64,000 nucleotides of DNA, from assembly GCA_950295325.1 (NCBI GenBank), contig OX485809.1, positions 15,996,001-16,060,000 of the forward strand, written 5' to 3'. This stretch comes from Polytrichum commune (taxonomy: Eukaryota > Streptophyta > Polytrichopsida > Polytrichales > Polytrichaceae). Positions 13,146 through 25,100 of the stretch are shown piece after piece (position 1 is the stretch's first letter; each line of letters starts with the position of its first letter). The position numbers and the translations under genes were made by a program. The notes beneath the pieces were generated by a model that did no database searches, was not told where the DNA came from, and saw only the letters and a list, made by a program, of their open reading frames with translations.

Positions 13146-13735
13146 GAGACATTATCACATTGACTTGAAAAATGTTGTATAAATACATGAGTCCATATTC
13201 TTGCTTATTTTAGTATGTATACATTTGTCTTCTTCTATAAATTTCTCATACACATGGAGTTTAGTGTCATAGTGACCCACACACAACATTCAAGTTTCCA
13301 ATGAAGAGTCCACCACCACCACACCCCCCCCCCCCTTGCTATGGAGATATGTGCTTCACTAAATTAATTCAGGGTATTTAAAGCTAATTCCAATGTCAAA
13401 TCGTTAAGAAAGTAACCTCTAGGTCACACACATCATTACAAGGCAATTTTTGTTGGGTAAAATAGTGATACACTCATATGCAAGAATACCATTTCATCAT
13501 AGAGCTGTAATGAAACACTCGTCCTAATTTGAAAAATCAATGGTCTTGAAGCTTGGGTCCAACGTTGAGTTTGGATATAAAGGTCATTTAACCCTAAACT
13601 TCCTATGGCTATAGTCCTATGGGTGCATTATACTCAAAACAACCCCTTAATTTCCAGCCTTTATTTATAGTTAATGAAAGAGCATGTTTGTTGATTCCTT
13701 GACTCAGTATAGAGGTCCTCCCAATTGTAGGGAAT

Positions 13736-14210
13736 GGACTCTTCATACCATGTACGAACTAATGTCAATGTTAAAAGGAGTATTATATGAGGCATTAGCG
13801 TACATAGAATACATAAAGTACACATAAAGGAGAGGTATTGTTATCTAGTGTGCACATTTAAGAAGGTTATTGAATATTTTGAAGTAAGGTATGTATACAA
13901 CCCTAGGATTTAGAGATTTTTTTTTGGCAATAGACATGCTAGTNNNNNNNNNNNNNNNNNNNNNNNNNNNNNNNNNNNNNNNNNNNNNNNNNNNNNNNNN
14001 NNNNNNNNNNNNNNNNNNNNNNNNNNNNNNNNNNNNNNNNNNNNNNNNNNNNNNNNNNNNNNNNNNNNNNNNNNNNNNNNNNNNNNNNNNNNNNNNNNNN
14101 NNNNNNNNNNNNNNNNNNNNNNNNNNNNNNNNNNNNNNNNNNNAAGGCTCTTGGAGCACTCGTTGGCTCCCTTGTGCTTTGCTCTCTGGATTATGGTTAT
14201 AGTTTGGGTG
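13736..14210 (+). repeat. Dispersed repeat E, copy 2 (interrupted by N gap)
   Basis: Both flanks of the gap match copy 1. The left flank (GGACTCTTCATACCATGTAC, then a GCATTAGCGTACATAGAATAC-like stretch) matches 12,647-12,815. The right flank (CTCTTGGAGCAC, then TTTGCTCTCTGGATTATGG) matches 12,936-12,990. The two copies lie in tandem about 1.1 kb apart. Confidence 0.6.
13944..14143. other. Assembly gap (200 N)
   Basis: Exactly 200 undetermined bases, a round number typical of a scaffold placeholder rather than a measured gap. Comparison with the intact repeat copy at 12,647-13,145 suggests that about 90 bases are really missing. Confidence 0.95.
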
Positions 14211-14736
14211 AATGAATGCGTTGAATATTTGGTAATAGGTGGGTAGAATATATACGAACTTATAGTGTTCAACTTAGCATGCTCACGCCCCGATCACACC
14301 AACATTTATGTCCAGTTCCAACTGTGAAATTGATAGGGATTATGTTGAGTAATAGATGTTGGTCCACCACTTTTCACATTATTACAACCAGAGATGCCAA
14401 CAAATGGTGCCAAAAATGGCCGGTGTGATCAGCCCCTCAATGGCACAACCTCCAACTTCACTTCAAACCTCTCAAGACACTTGCTTATGTCACTAGATAT
14501 ATCTAATTGGCCAGACTTGCAAATCTACATAACACTACAAAGCATAGACATAGCGTTATGTGAGCCATAACGTTATGTAAGCCATGGTGTTATAGTTTTG
14601 TGGGCCATGGCTAAGTTGAGCAATATTATGTATCTCTTAGCACTACATATTGCATACTCGACGTCAGTGTCCGGAGAGATTTATGGGCATAATCAGTCGA
14701 GATCCTAGTCCAACCAGTTTACATTTTGTCTGTAAC

Positions 14737-15112
14737 TACACTAAATATGATCTTTAGTGTCATATGGTCTTTTATGTCACTATGGTAACTTTTCAGATGA
14801 CACTTCTTATGAATAAGTGAGCAAAAGTCGTCATGGATGATGCATGAGTTCATCCGTTGGCCAAAACCCTACCATCTTTTGTCAGCAACTTCTGATGAGA
14901 TATTGTGATGGATGATTGAAATTTGAATGAAAACTCACCTGGTAAGTGACAGTAATTGCAACACTGTAAATCTAGAATCCCCCCAAAATTTTACAAGGAA
15001 TGACAAATAATGCTGAGTTAACATCTAGTGTCGGTGACACTATGCCACGGTTTACAATTAATATTGAGCAAGGCGATTAGAATTGGTGACACTAAATAAC
15101 GTATTTAGTGTA
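14737..15112 (+). mobile_element. Miniature element type A, copy 1 (palindromic termini)
   Basis: About 376 bp bounded by TACACTAAATATGATCTT at the left and ACGTATTTAGTGTA at the right. Each terminal repeat of about 25 bp is itself nearly palindromic (ACACTAAATAT / ATATTTAGTGT). The interior carries landmarks common to all type A copies: CACTATGGTAACTTTT, ATGACACTTCTTATGAATAA, AACCCTACC and GTTTACAATTA. No coding capacity. Confidence 0.8.
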
Positions 15113-15249
15113 GCAGTTGCTTCTCCCCGCTCATTGGTTGATGTCACTGGACAGGGCCTGCCTGAAAACTTGTCAGTTGACCTCACCCGCATCCTAGTTT
15201 TAGGAAGCCTGCCACAATGAATGCGGAGACCTAACCGCTAAGCTTAGTT

Positions 15250-15450
15250 ACAGATGAACCGGTGGAGTTTGAGAAATAACCGGTCGAAGTTCAAGACTTT
15301 AGGAAAACAATTGGTCATCTTAGAGGAATTTATAATACAATTCCTCAGATTAATAAAGAAAAAGGTGAAAGATGTCAACTTGTAACCGGTTGGACTTGGA
15401 AACACTAGGATCTCGACTGATCATGTCCAATAATCTTCAGAGACATTGGT
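15250..15450 (+). repeat. Dispersed repeat G, copy 1
   Basis: About 200 bp from CAGATGAACCGGTGGAGTTT to GGACTTGGAAACACTAGGAT and the phrase after it. The same order of phrases occurs at 44,918-45,112, and its last 65 bp recur at 16,150-16,216. A minus-strand fragment (ACCGGTCATTTCTCAAGCTC) is at about 32,290-32,355. Probably a retroelement fragment of unknown class. Confidence 0.55.
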
Positions 15451-15959
15451 CCGCCATCAGCCATATATATATATATGATCTCAATTTCATTCAACATAAG
15501 TGATCCATTCCCACCCAGTTTAGCAATTTAGCATGTTGGAGGTTCGGGTATACTTGGAGAAAGAGCTCTCCACGTAAAGAAATAGAAATGAAATGCAATC
15601 CAATTTTTATTTTTATTTTATTTTCTATGAGAACGTTATTCGCATTAATCAAATTAATGTGAATTTTCTAAGTGGATGCTCTCTTTGACTCAAACTCGTG
15701 ATATAAATCTACCCAATTTCCGATCCCTAATCAGCTACAAACCAAGAATGCTTGATTCACCTTACCGATAATTGTGGCACCTAATCATGATTGCGATCTA
15801 AACCTCATTGTCAACTTAGACAACCTAAATTTGGATTAAAACCATAACATGTCAACGTTGATCAAAGATGAACAATGTGTTGCATGGGAATAGGTTGACC
15901 TAAGCTGCAAAAATGGGGTGGTGGTTGGGAATGGGTTGGCTACCTTAATTACACTCAAG

Positions 15960-16009
15960 ACTTCTTCTTCTTCTTCTTCTATTTCTTCTTCTTCATCATC
16001 ATCATCATT
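15960..16009. repeat. (CTT)n / (CAT)n microsatellite
   Basis: An interrupted CTT run passes directly into a CAT run. Confidence 0.9.
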
Positions 16010-16149
16010 GAGTGAAGTTTTATACGAATGTATACCTAGAGTAAACGGGTCTTGAATGGGGTAATTTTCTCTCTGCAACCACTTCTCATGGAATATGAAA
16101 CATGTAATTAGTACAAGATGATGATTTGCAAATCCAAATCATGCATGTA

Positions 16150-16216
16150 GCATGCAACCGGTGTGACTTGGAAACACTAGGAATTCGACCGATTATGCCC
16201 AAAATCTCCCCAGACA
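16150..16216 (+). repeat. Dispersed repeat G, partial copy
   Basis: Matches the 3' end of the copies at 15,250-15,450 and 44,918-45,112: ACCGGTGTGACTTGGAAACA, then a GACCGATTATG phrase. Confidence 0.55.
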
Positions 16217-16429
16217 CAGAGTGTCCGTTTGGAAAAGTTGCAACATCCAGGTCGACATGCTTCCATAATTCAGTTCAAATGCTGGTTTGTGGGCTTTTTG
16301 TACTAGATGCCTGAGCTGTAATAGCTGGATGAGCAGCATTATTGATGGGAGGGGATCATGCTCATGACTCGTAATCTCGTTCACAAACTAATAAAGTAGG
16401 CTCACAATGTCAGCCACATTAGGGTACGT

Positions 16430-16605
16430 TCACACTAGGGTCAAAGCCCCATTGATCGAGTGATCCTATTGGTCAAGAGCAAAAGTTTGGACCCAAGGAG
16501 TTTACGCTAGAGTCTGGGCCGAGGTGTGAAAGAATTGAAGTGGGATGAAGGCAGCAACGCCTATCCCAAACACTTTGAACATTGCGGTCTGCTACCTAAG
16601 CTAGG
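16430..16605 (+). repeat. Diverged dispersed repeat, related to 28,220-28,450
   Basis: The phrases AGAGCAAAAGTTTGGACCCA and AGGTGTGAAAG align with AGAGCAAAATTTTGGATCCA and AGGTATGAGAAA near 28,355-28,410. A further weak match links 17,540-17,620 with 28,455-28,560 (CCACTCAAGGAAAATACTC against CCACTCAAGAAAATACTC). The hAT element at 16,954-17,499 sits between these two blocks. Confidence 0.4.
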
Positions 16606-16953
16606 GAAACCAATCAATATTTTATTTGGAATAACAATTATGGTATGAGAACAATGACGTTAAAATCACATGAATATGAACGTATATGATTTCCATAGAG
16701 TGGTTCAAAGTCGCTAACCTCATTTGACTCGTCCTAGTCACATAGCCCTTCTCCCCCCCTGCCCCCCCCCTGCATTCTGACCCCCTCCTAAAGTGGACAA
16801 TGTTGATCGTTAACATTTTGTCTCCTTTAAACGATGAGTTGTGTTTTTAGTCTTTAGAATAATGTAATTAGTCTTCAGTTTGAAGTATGAAGTTGCTCGC
16901 TTTGGGGGAACAATAAGCTTGGAATTGGGGTCAATGATGGAGGTGGATGCTTC

Positions 16954-17499
16954 CAGGGTTGTCTATCCCGACGTCATGACGTGTCGTGTCATAACGGACC
17001 CCTCCGTCACGACACAATAGGGTCCACGTAGGGTCAACCTAGGGGGAAGCTAGTAGGGTGGGTAAAATACTTACCTTCTTGCCAAGGTGGCGTCCTATGT
17101 GGCAGAAAAGGCCGACGTGGACGTGGATATGCCTAGCGCCAGGTAAACCATTTTGCCATTCTGTTTATCATTCTGTTAAAATCAAAGTAGTAAAATATGA
17201 CTAAGGAGGGTGTGGGGCAGACGGGGGCGGGAATGGGGGCGGACGGGGGGGGGGGGGGCGGACGGGCGCTAGTAATTTTTTCCCCACTTTACCTCTACTT
17301 TGCTGACATGTCATCACACGTGGACATCTTACATCCTACGTGTCCGAAATGGGGTAATGTAATTACACACATAATTCGGTAAAGTTCAAGTCCGTCAAGA
17401 TAAAGACAGCATCCGGCATAATGTCGTGACGGATACGTGTCGTGACGGCACGACATTCTGCCGAGATTAGCCTCCATCACGACACAATAGACAACCCTG
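16954..17499. mobile_element. Non-autonomous hAT element, 546 bp, TIR CAGGGTTGTCTAT
   Basis: The terminal inverted repeats CAGGGTTGTCTAT / ATAGACAACCCTG are perfect over 13 bp. They are flanked by a perfect 8-bp duplication GATGCTTC (16,946-16,953 and 17,500-17,507). A CAGGG terminus with an 8-bp duplication is the classical hAT signature. Both subterminal regions carry repeated TGTCGTG / CACGACA motifs, as expected for transposase binding sites in the family. The interior is GC-rich with a long G tract (about 17,247-17,258) and has no transposase. Confidence 0.88.
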
Positions 17500-17859
17500 G
17501 ATGCTTCTGTATTCTACTTGAATGTGGCATCATTTCCAATCAAATATTGTTGGTCCCCACTCAAGGAAAATACTCCACCCAAGTTCAGACACCAATCTTT
17601 AAGCTTGGAAGAGTATTTTCTTGAATGTGACTAGGTTTCTCAAACTGAGAGGAATATTCACTTGAGTGCGGACCGCCGAGATTGGTGAGAAAGTGATGCC
17701 ACATTAGCGCCACTTCCTCGCCACTTCATATTTCATACGTTGGGCTCGTACCATACAGTTTACCCTTTGGGTTAAAATCTATGTTTCCGACCAATAGGAC
17801 AACTTGAAATTAGAGTTTCTTTGGTCTTGGACCCTAATATACGCCCACCCTTAGTATAG

Positions 17860-18100
17860 TGTGCTTGAAACAAACACATAGAGGGAAATATACCATACGA
17901 GCATTCCTCTTATTCATCCAACATAGAAGCCTTGAAATAGAAGGCATCCATAATGTTACTATATTAAGTTTATTTGACACTGCTATTGGCTTTTTAAACC
18001 CATAAATAGAATATTTGAGATGAATCGGCCATAAACACGTAAGGGGTCAACTTTTGTGTTGGAAGGATGAAAGGTCTGCTTGTATGCGAAAGTTCTCTCC
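17860..18100 (+). repeat. Dispersed repeat F, copy 1
   Basis: Aligns with 26,030-26,310. Shared landmarks are GAGCATTCCTCTTATTCATC (GAGCATACCTCTCATTCATC in the other copy) followed by CAACATAG, TTTTAAACCC, and a GCTTGTATGCGAAAGTTCTC phrase (GCTTGTATACGATAATTCTC). Probably a fragment of a larger unclassified retroelement. Confidence 0.5.
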
Positions 18101-20686
18101 ATACTAACAACATGTTTAAACCAAAGACATTAGGCTATGGTTCTTGAATAACCATGGTACCCCTTTTTTGGATGAGATCCTAACAAAATTTCATGGACTA
18201 CAGCCCAAGGTCTTTTTGATTGGCATGAGTCCTTAGTGTAAACCCAAATTCATGTCACAAATTTCATCAAAGCCTATTTTCAAGAGTTGTTCCAAAAAAA
18301 TCCCCCATAATCCCGCCCAACACTATCCATACTTGCCATACGGAATTCCATGTAGATTTTTCAACTACTGCATCGATTGTGGTCCAAATCTACCCTCATA
18401 CAAACCTATAGCAGGGGCCCGTGACACTCTCTACCAATGAGAATTGAAGGATTCTCAAGAGCCATGGCCTAATGGCTTTTGTGTAACCATGCTTTTCCAA
18501 ATGATTCAGGGACTTGACGCCCTTGGCAAAGACAAAACCGTACGCTTCTGCCAGCCACTTCATGATCATTCCCTTGCAGGCAGGCACCTTTCTCTGAAGG
18601 GAGCTTGCTAGGTCCCCTCGAGTCCTATATATTATGTTAGGTACAGATTCGGACCCTATTCCTGTTCAAGTGGACAACCCCCCCCCCCCCCCCAACCCAA
18701 CACACACACGTCCAAAACCGGAGGTATGAATTCACAAAAAGCCAGCCATCTTGGACTGGAGAGGTGAAATCGGATGTTTTTGAAACTTGTTGCAAGTGAG
18801 CCGTTGTCTGCGTTAGTTCAGTGACACCCCACCTCAAAGATGATTGTTCTACAAAAAGATCAAACTATCAATTTCAAACGTCTATACTCGATGCTTGCAT
18901 TTTTATCGGCTCCCAATATGGGGGGTTGTGTTTTCCCCCCGTCATTTTTTCAAGAGCTGGCAATCTGGTGGGAAGGCAAAACCCATGTTCTCAGTTGCTA
19001 GTTCAATGAAGAATCAACTTTTTGTTTAACTCCCGGAAAGCTAGGAAGGTGGTGTGAATGGGGGAAACCGGTAGTCTCACATCTCGTGTGCCCCCCCCCC
19101 CCCCCTTTCATTGCATGCAACTCAAGCAAGGAAAGGAAAGGAAAGGAGGTTTGTTGCTAGGGCCCTCGTCAGTTTTTATCTGTGCGAGTGAAGGTTGTGT
19201 AGTTAAGAGCACCCCCCCCCAAGGCACAACATCCCATGTATCAACACTATCCCGGGTATTTAGGTACATGTACCGCCAAAAAGTAGGAGCCACCAATGGC
19301 TGCCCTGTCATAATTGTGTATTGTTGCATGTACAATGGGAGCAAACCCTTGCCATAAATAACCTATATGATACGCATCCCACAACCCTCCAAAGAACTTA
19401 ATTGATAATACATATTATTTTACACTACTTTATCCTTTGTTAAAAATTAGGTGGCTACGTATCATTGGATAAGGCTCTTATTATGGTGGGGCATGCCCAA
19501 CTATTGGTGGACTTTGACTCATGATGAGGTGTCCCACCCAAGTTGGCAGCCTACCCAAACACATATAATATTATAAACCATGTTTGGCGTTTGTGTATTC
19601 TGGTGGGGATGCTCTAAGGTACATATCTATCAAGCCTTTGCAAATTAGGTAAGTTGTTGTCTTTGGGGTGCTTTACACTAAGGTATGTGGGCCTTGTTCA
19701 ATTCATTATCTTGATCAGACACCTATATTTGAGTGGCTTGTGGTTATCTAAGAACGGAATCCAACAAGCGACGTGTTTAGAAGAGATTGGTCTATGATGT
19801 TCAAAATTTATGAATTACTTTAGGGTCAATAGTCAACACAATGAATCAACACGCGCTTGCACTTCTTATAATACCGGCTAAATCAGGGGAGGGTCCATTT
19901 TCAGTCCGATTTTTGCCGATGCTTCATCGTAGATTTGCTAAGGTAACACATGATTTGTTGCGTAAATATGATTAGCAAAACTTGGAGAACATGACAAATT
20001 AATCAAATAACATCCACATACCTTGGAGCTTGAGGGCCATTAAGATTTAAAATCTCTCAATAGTAGAAAATGCCAAGGCCATTCCACTTCACTTCACACT
20101 CAGAGCATGAGGGTCTAATGGACTAAAGGAGGTTAGAACGGATGAAGAAACGTACGTGGAGTCGTACATGGCATGCAATGATTAATGTTTTATGGTCTAC
20201 CAAATTTTGCCTCAAGCCCATCTCAAAGAGTTGGGTCTGACACAAAACTAAGAAACCATGGCACTTCAAAATCTCACAATATATGTTTTATTATAATTTA
20301 TTGTGTAGGGAGACTCACATAGACATGATGGTAATGAAATAGCATTTGGATGAGACTTTGATCGCGCACATTTTTACATTGCACTTGAAGGTGCATAACC
20401 ATACACAAATCAATTGAACTTCTTATGGCATAGTCTTTGGGTGAGTTTCAAGGGCCCTCACCATTTCATGGTCACAGTCTCAGCCACATTGTAAAGTGGT
20501 CCTTACCCACACTTTACCCACACTACATTTATGTTTACCACTACAATTCCTTACCTTTGGTTCTCTTCCTTTTAATGGTTATATGATCTACTATAATAGT
20601 AGATTTCCTCTCCATATTCATAGATTTCAAAACCGACTTAGTGGAAGAGAACCATTGATAAGGAACTGCAAATCTCATAGTGTCAC
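18101..20686. other. Intergenic stretch with poly-C tracts and a partial repeat D
   Basis: No gene recognised. Long C homopolymers occur near 18,679-18,694 and 19,090-19,105. About 19,705-19,855 is a partial, diverged copy of repeat D (ATCTTGATCAGACACCTATA, then ATAGTCAACACAAT). Confidence 0.45.
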
Positions 20687-21023
20687 GGGGGGGGGGGGGG
20701 GGGTAGTCATTGGTTGGAGTAGCAATATACGTGCGAACAAATGATAGGGTATTTTAAAAACATGGGGGCTAAAAATTATAAATGGACCTAAGAGTAATAT
20801 AGGGCATTGGACATCTTTAAAGTACTATAGGGTATGGAATAATAGGTAATTTGGAATTATAAGTAATGCAAGCCATTTTTCTATTAACCCAAAGTAGAAA
20901 TTTACATAATGATAGCATGTGAAAAAAAGAAGAGAATTGAAAGTAATACCCCCCTATAAAATAGTGGTTGTTCGCACCTATATCCTTAACTTTTTAACAC
21001 ACTGCCCCCCCCCCCCCCCCGAG
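20687..21023. mobile_element. 337-bp G/C-homopolymer-terminated TIR element, copy 1
   Basis: Bounded by a run of G at the left and a run of C followed by GAG at the right. It is flanked by a perfect 8-bp duplication AGTGTCAC (20,679-20,686 and 21,024-21,031). The interior (TAGTCATTGGTTGGAGTAGC ... GTTCGCACCTATATCCTTAA) is nearly identical to the element at 62,161-62,506. Relative to that copy it lacks CTC at the left end and a stretch of about 14 bp near 20,800. A non-autonomous hAT-type element, and the near-identity implies recent movement. Confidence 0.88.
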
Positions 21024-21223
21024 AGTGTCACTCAATGCCTCTAAACTGGATCCATCAAGTTCACCATCTTCATTTAAATGTTTGAGGTTCTTGAATGTTC
21101 TCAGAAATGTATAGTTCTTGGACCTTCAATAGTGGTGTTAAATATGTTCTTGACAAGTTATATGACATTAAGTATAAAGGTCTCCAAAAGAGATTCTATT
21201 GAATGATATCTCTATGAAGGTGA

Positions 21224-21445
21224 CTACACTATTTATGTATTTAGTATTACTTATTATTTACTAGTACACTGTGCTAGATCTATTTACTGTATATCTCACA
21301 TTTAACCAACAGATGTCAAATGGTTGTTAGGACATTATAGAACATTAACAACTCTTCTTGCTGAAAAATCACGTCAATTCTTAAAAAGATATAGCATTGC
21401 ATAACTCCAAATAGCAAGTGACACTAAATATCATGTTTAGTGTAG
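21224..21445. mobile_element. Short CTACACT-ended miniature element (222 bp)
   Basis: The left end CTACACTATTTATGTATTTA and the right end ATCATGTTTAGTGTAG are imperfect inverted repeats. Just inside the right end lies CATTGCATAACTCCAAATAG, which also forms the inner arms of the element at 57,268-57,501. This ties it to that short subtype. Confidence 0.55.
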
Positions 21446-21777
21446 CACTTTAGCATCTATAAGCTAGTATTCATATTGACATTAAAAATGGCATTGGCTA
21501 AGCTCAATTCTCATGCTCATAATACATATATTTTAATCACATGAACTTTGGAATGTGCCCATAATGTGTTCATGAGTGCCACATACTAAGGGCCAATCCA
21601 TAATATGGCTGAAGGTCGGGGGGCCGTCGATTTCCGCCAATTAGATTGCAAGAAACCAAAAATTCGGCCTCTTGTCTCTTCACACTCGAGGTCAAAGTCC
21701 AAAGGTTGTCGCTCTCCAAAATGCCTACATGGCAATACTTTTTGACCAAGGGCGATGGATTCTTGAAGGAAGTTTGG

Positions 21778-21961
21778 GTCAGACATGAATGGAAACCCAA
21801 ACTATGGTCGAGAGGCCATCAATTTTTTTTCATGAAAAATCCAAAATTGACAAGATCTTGGCCGTTAGAGTCAGACATGAATGGAAACCCAAACTATGGT
21901 TGAGAGGCCGTCAATTGTTTTTCATTAAAAAACCCAAAACTAACAAGATCTTGGCCGTTAG
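21778..21961 (+). repeat. Two tandem copies of a ~92-bp unit
   Basis: GTCAGACATGAATGGAAACC starts at 21,778 and again at 21,870. Each copy ends in GATCTTGGCCGTTAGA. It lies inside the PIF-like element. Confidence 0.85.
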
Positions 21962-21995
21962 ATTGGAGGGGTTGTTTTAGCAAGGAATAAAGTGG

Positions 21996-21997
<2 letters not shown>

Positions 21998-22043
<46 letters not shown>
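21998..22043. repeat. (CT)n microsatellite
   Basis: An uninterrupted CT dinucleotide run of about 46 bases inside the element at 21,590-22,187. Confidence 0.95.
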
Positions 22044-22048
<5 letters not shown>

Positions 22049-22190
22049 TCACACTATGCCCGGCCGAAGGCTCCAATTCCTATATTTTATTGGCTATTTT
22101 CAACCCATTTTTTGGGACTCTCAACAAAGTTTGGCCATTCAAATCCCATGGCCTGGCGACTTGGACAACCATAGTATGAAGTGGCCCTAA

Positions 22191-25100
22191 GTATTCAAAA
22201 TGTTGCAAATGGTATCTAGGCCATCTATGGAATCCTTGCATTTTGACTCAGCAATCAAAAAATTAACTCAGTAATACAAAAAACTTGATGGTAGAAAGTT
22301 TCATACTATGTAATGGGTTATAGCAACAAGTGCAATTCTAAACGGTAATGCCCGCTTTTAAAGTAAACGGTGTAGCTCTACACTTTGCACACCCATGTAA
22401 TCTAAGGTGAGTGGGTCTTGAATGCGCATGTTGGTTATTTCGCCAATTAGTCTAATCATGTCCTGGAATATTGAACACATGTCTAGTATGATTAGCAAAT
22501 TAAAATCAAGTCCATTCTCATTTTCCTCAAGATTTTTAAATTAATATAAATTTCGTAGTCATAATTAGTGAAGTAAAGGTTCTTTTAGCGAATCATGTAG
22601 GTCCTCCTAGTGGTGTAAGATGTTGATCTTAGAATGGTGAGGAAATTGCAAGCACGTAGTTCAATCACTAATGCACTTGTCTTTTGGCATCTACTCTTAG
22701 GTCCACCTAACAACTCACCACTCAAATATAGGTGTTCAAGTAAGTTAAAGTAGTTGAATCATGTACATTAATTAAGCATTGATAGCATTGATGTACAAAC
22801 CGAGATCTCATATTTGCATTCAAATTGTAACACAAATTTGTCATGATACATGCTCCTTATGTCAAGGTATGTGGCTCGTTTCCTCAAATCTTGTACTTTT
22901 GATAATTTGATCTCAAGTGCAAAAATTGTGTTTTGTTGACAAACATATCTTGAATGTGATGGCTTAATCTAATTTGAAGTTGATGAAGAATTGATTTATT
23001 TTCTATATTTGGAAATGCAAATTTTCATATTCGTTATTAGGTTCTATAGACCTACTCAAACTGATGAACAAAATAGCTCTTTTAGTATATATCACCTACA
23101 AGTGGTGCATTCCGTGGCAATCTAGTTTTTCTTTCTCTCCTTCTCTCTTTTGTTTCATGCTTTTTATTTCTTGTTTCCGCCTTGATCTCTCATTTTCCAC
23201 TTCATTTTTTTTTCCCGCATGGCTTCTCATGCAATGCTTCAATATACTCATTGCTTCTCATTAACCATGACCTTGAGTAATCAATTATAGGTGTGGTGTT
23301 GGTCTTCTTTCTTTTAGAAGCTCGGACAACCGTGGCAATGTTCAAAATCAAGTTTTGAAACACCCACTTTCCTCCTTGATGATGATTGGATTCACAATGT
23401 ACAAATTGGATTCTCTATCTTTGTCCACAAAATAGTGTCATGGTGTCACTCCATTCCTCACATGCATGATACTTTCCACCTCTTCATAATGCACAATCTT
23501 TTCCCTTGTCTCCATGCCTCCAAAGGTGTTGTGTTGTTGTCCAATGGCCATATTCCATAATTTGAATCACTTCTTGATATTTTTTGGGGCAAGAGCTCTA
23601 TTCAATCCTCGAGCCATCCAACTTGCAAGACCCTCCTTCTTGGCTCCCATGCCTCTATGTGTCAATGTTCAAGAATCTCAATATGCTTGGAATGTTGCCT
23701 TGAAAGTCTTGAAGCAAGACACATCAATATGCTTGGGATGTGGATGTAAGAGAAGGGTTGGGTTGGGAGTTACAAAACCTCCCAAGCAAGTTGGATGGTC
23801 GACCAACCCTTTGTGAAGTCACATTTTTCTTGATTGAGGCCCTATCAAAAACTCAACTCGGGTTGAGCTTGTGAATTCCCAATTCAAGTTAGCTTGTAAC
23901 CAATAAGTTTAAGTACACTTGTAAGGCCTACATGAAGAGCCATGTCGCATACAAACAAGCATGTTGCAATAAAGACATTGTCACCTCATATGACATACAA
24001 ACTAGGAATTCAACCACCTAGCATTAAGCATTCTTGGCACCTGTAATATCATTTGCTTCGAGGCGGGAGCTAAATGCCTCGAGGTAGGAAATACACAACC
24101 ACAAACCCTTAAAATATAAACTTTGAGGCACTTTAAAATGATATTTAAGCCTCATTGATCTCACTACCCTCACCGCTCTCACTACCTTCACAACCTACAT
24201 CTTGACATTAAATCTCTAGATTTTATCTCATTGTGTAGTGATCTTCAAAGGTGGTATTGACCTCCTATAAGTTGGTTGTAGTTGTAGTGGCCCTTACGGT
24301 TCTCATGCGAGGTTCAAAATCTTGCTTCAAATGTGTGCTTTGGACAATATGGCCCAATTACCCTCATCCCTTGAAGACTCCTCGGAAGAGTTGGAGACAT
24401 CGACCTCATGTTCGATAGCTCGTTGAACATCCTCATAAAACTAACTAGGATTTTCTTGATTACCAAAACATAAACATGACCTTCTTCCTCCATCTAAGGT
24501 AGGAGTCGCCATCAATTAACACTAACATAACCGTCGGCCATTTGTACATAACCGTAACTATGATTGCCTATGAACTCTCAGGTTACAAGTAGACAACTTA
24601 ATGGATTCCAAATTGTTGCAATCAAATGATTGCTTACCTGCTTACATGGCTCACTTGGGAGTAAATTGTGGACATGTTAAGATGAACTCATTCATTCATG
24701 TAACCAACCTCATAGCGCAACCACTTGCAAATTTTGGCTCGCAATATGTATACATTGTGTATTCAAGTGTTGAATGTAGACATCATATTCAATGTCTACA
24801 TTCAACACTTAGATGTTGCCTTCGATGTAGACACTTTTACATCTAATCTCGACCACTTGCTATGTTGTTTGGGCATGTTAGTGTTTCTAGTGTTTGTTGG
24901 TAGGCATTTGACCCTTTGGGCATACAACTAAATCAATTATAGGGCAAAAATAGGGGTCCAATTGAGAAAATGGAACACTTAAGACCCATCTACCTTAGAT
25001 CTTGTATCTAAATTGCCTCTTGCGATTTAATATGAATATGTTTATAAACATTTGTACTAAAAGGTACATAGCATTTGACGTAGTAATAATATGTAAGGAC

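Larger units (their letters stand above)
21590..22187. mobile_element. 598-bp PIF/Harbinger-like miniature element
   Basis: The left end GGGCCAATCCATAATATGG and the right end CCATAGTATGAAGTGGCCC are imperfect inverted repeats. They are flanked by TAA on both sides (21,587-21,589 and 22,188-22,190), the 3-bp duplication expected for PIF/Harbinger. The interior carries a tandem duplication (21,778-21,961) and a CT microsatellite. No transposase is encoded. Confidence 0.65.

Noticed and set aside
16752-16773. C-rich tract as a possible transposon end
   Set aside because: No inverted partner and no 8-bp flanking repeat found.
20080-20510. Possible third GGGCCACTTCACAC element
   Set aside because: Only scattered similarity at the two ends (CACTTCACTTCACACTC and a GGTCACAGTCTCAG phrase); too diverged to delimit.
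22650-22690. GTTCAATCAC as a tRNA B-box
   Set aside because: No A-box, acceptor stem or cloverleaf could be built around it.
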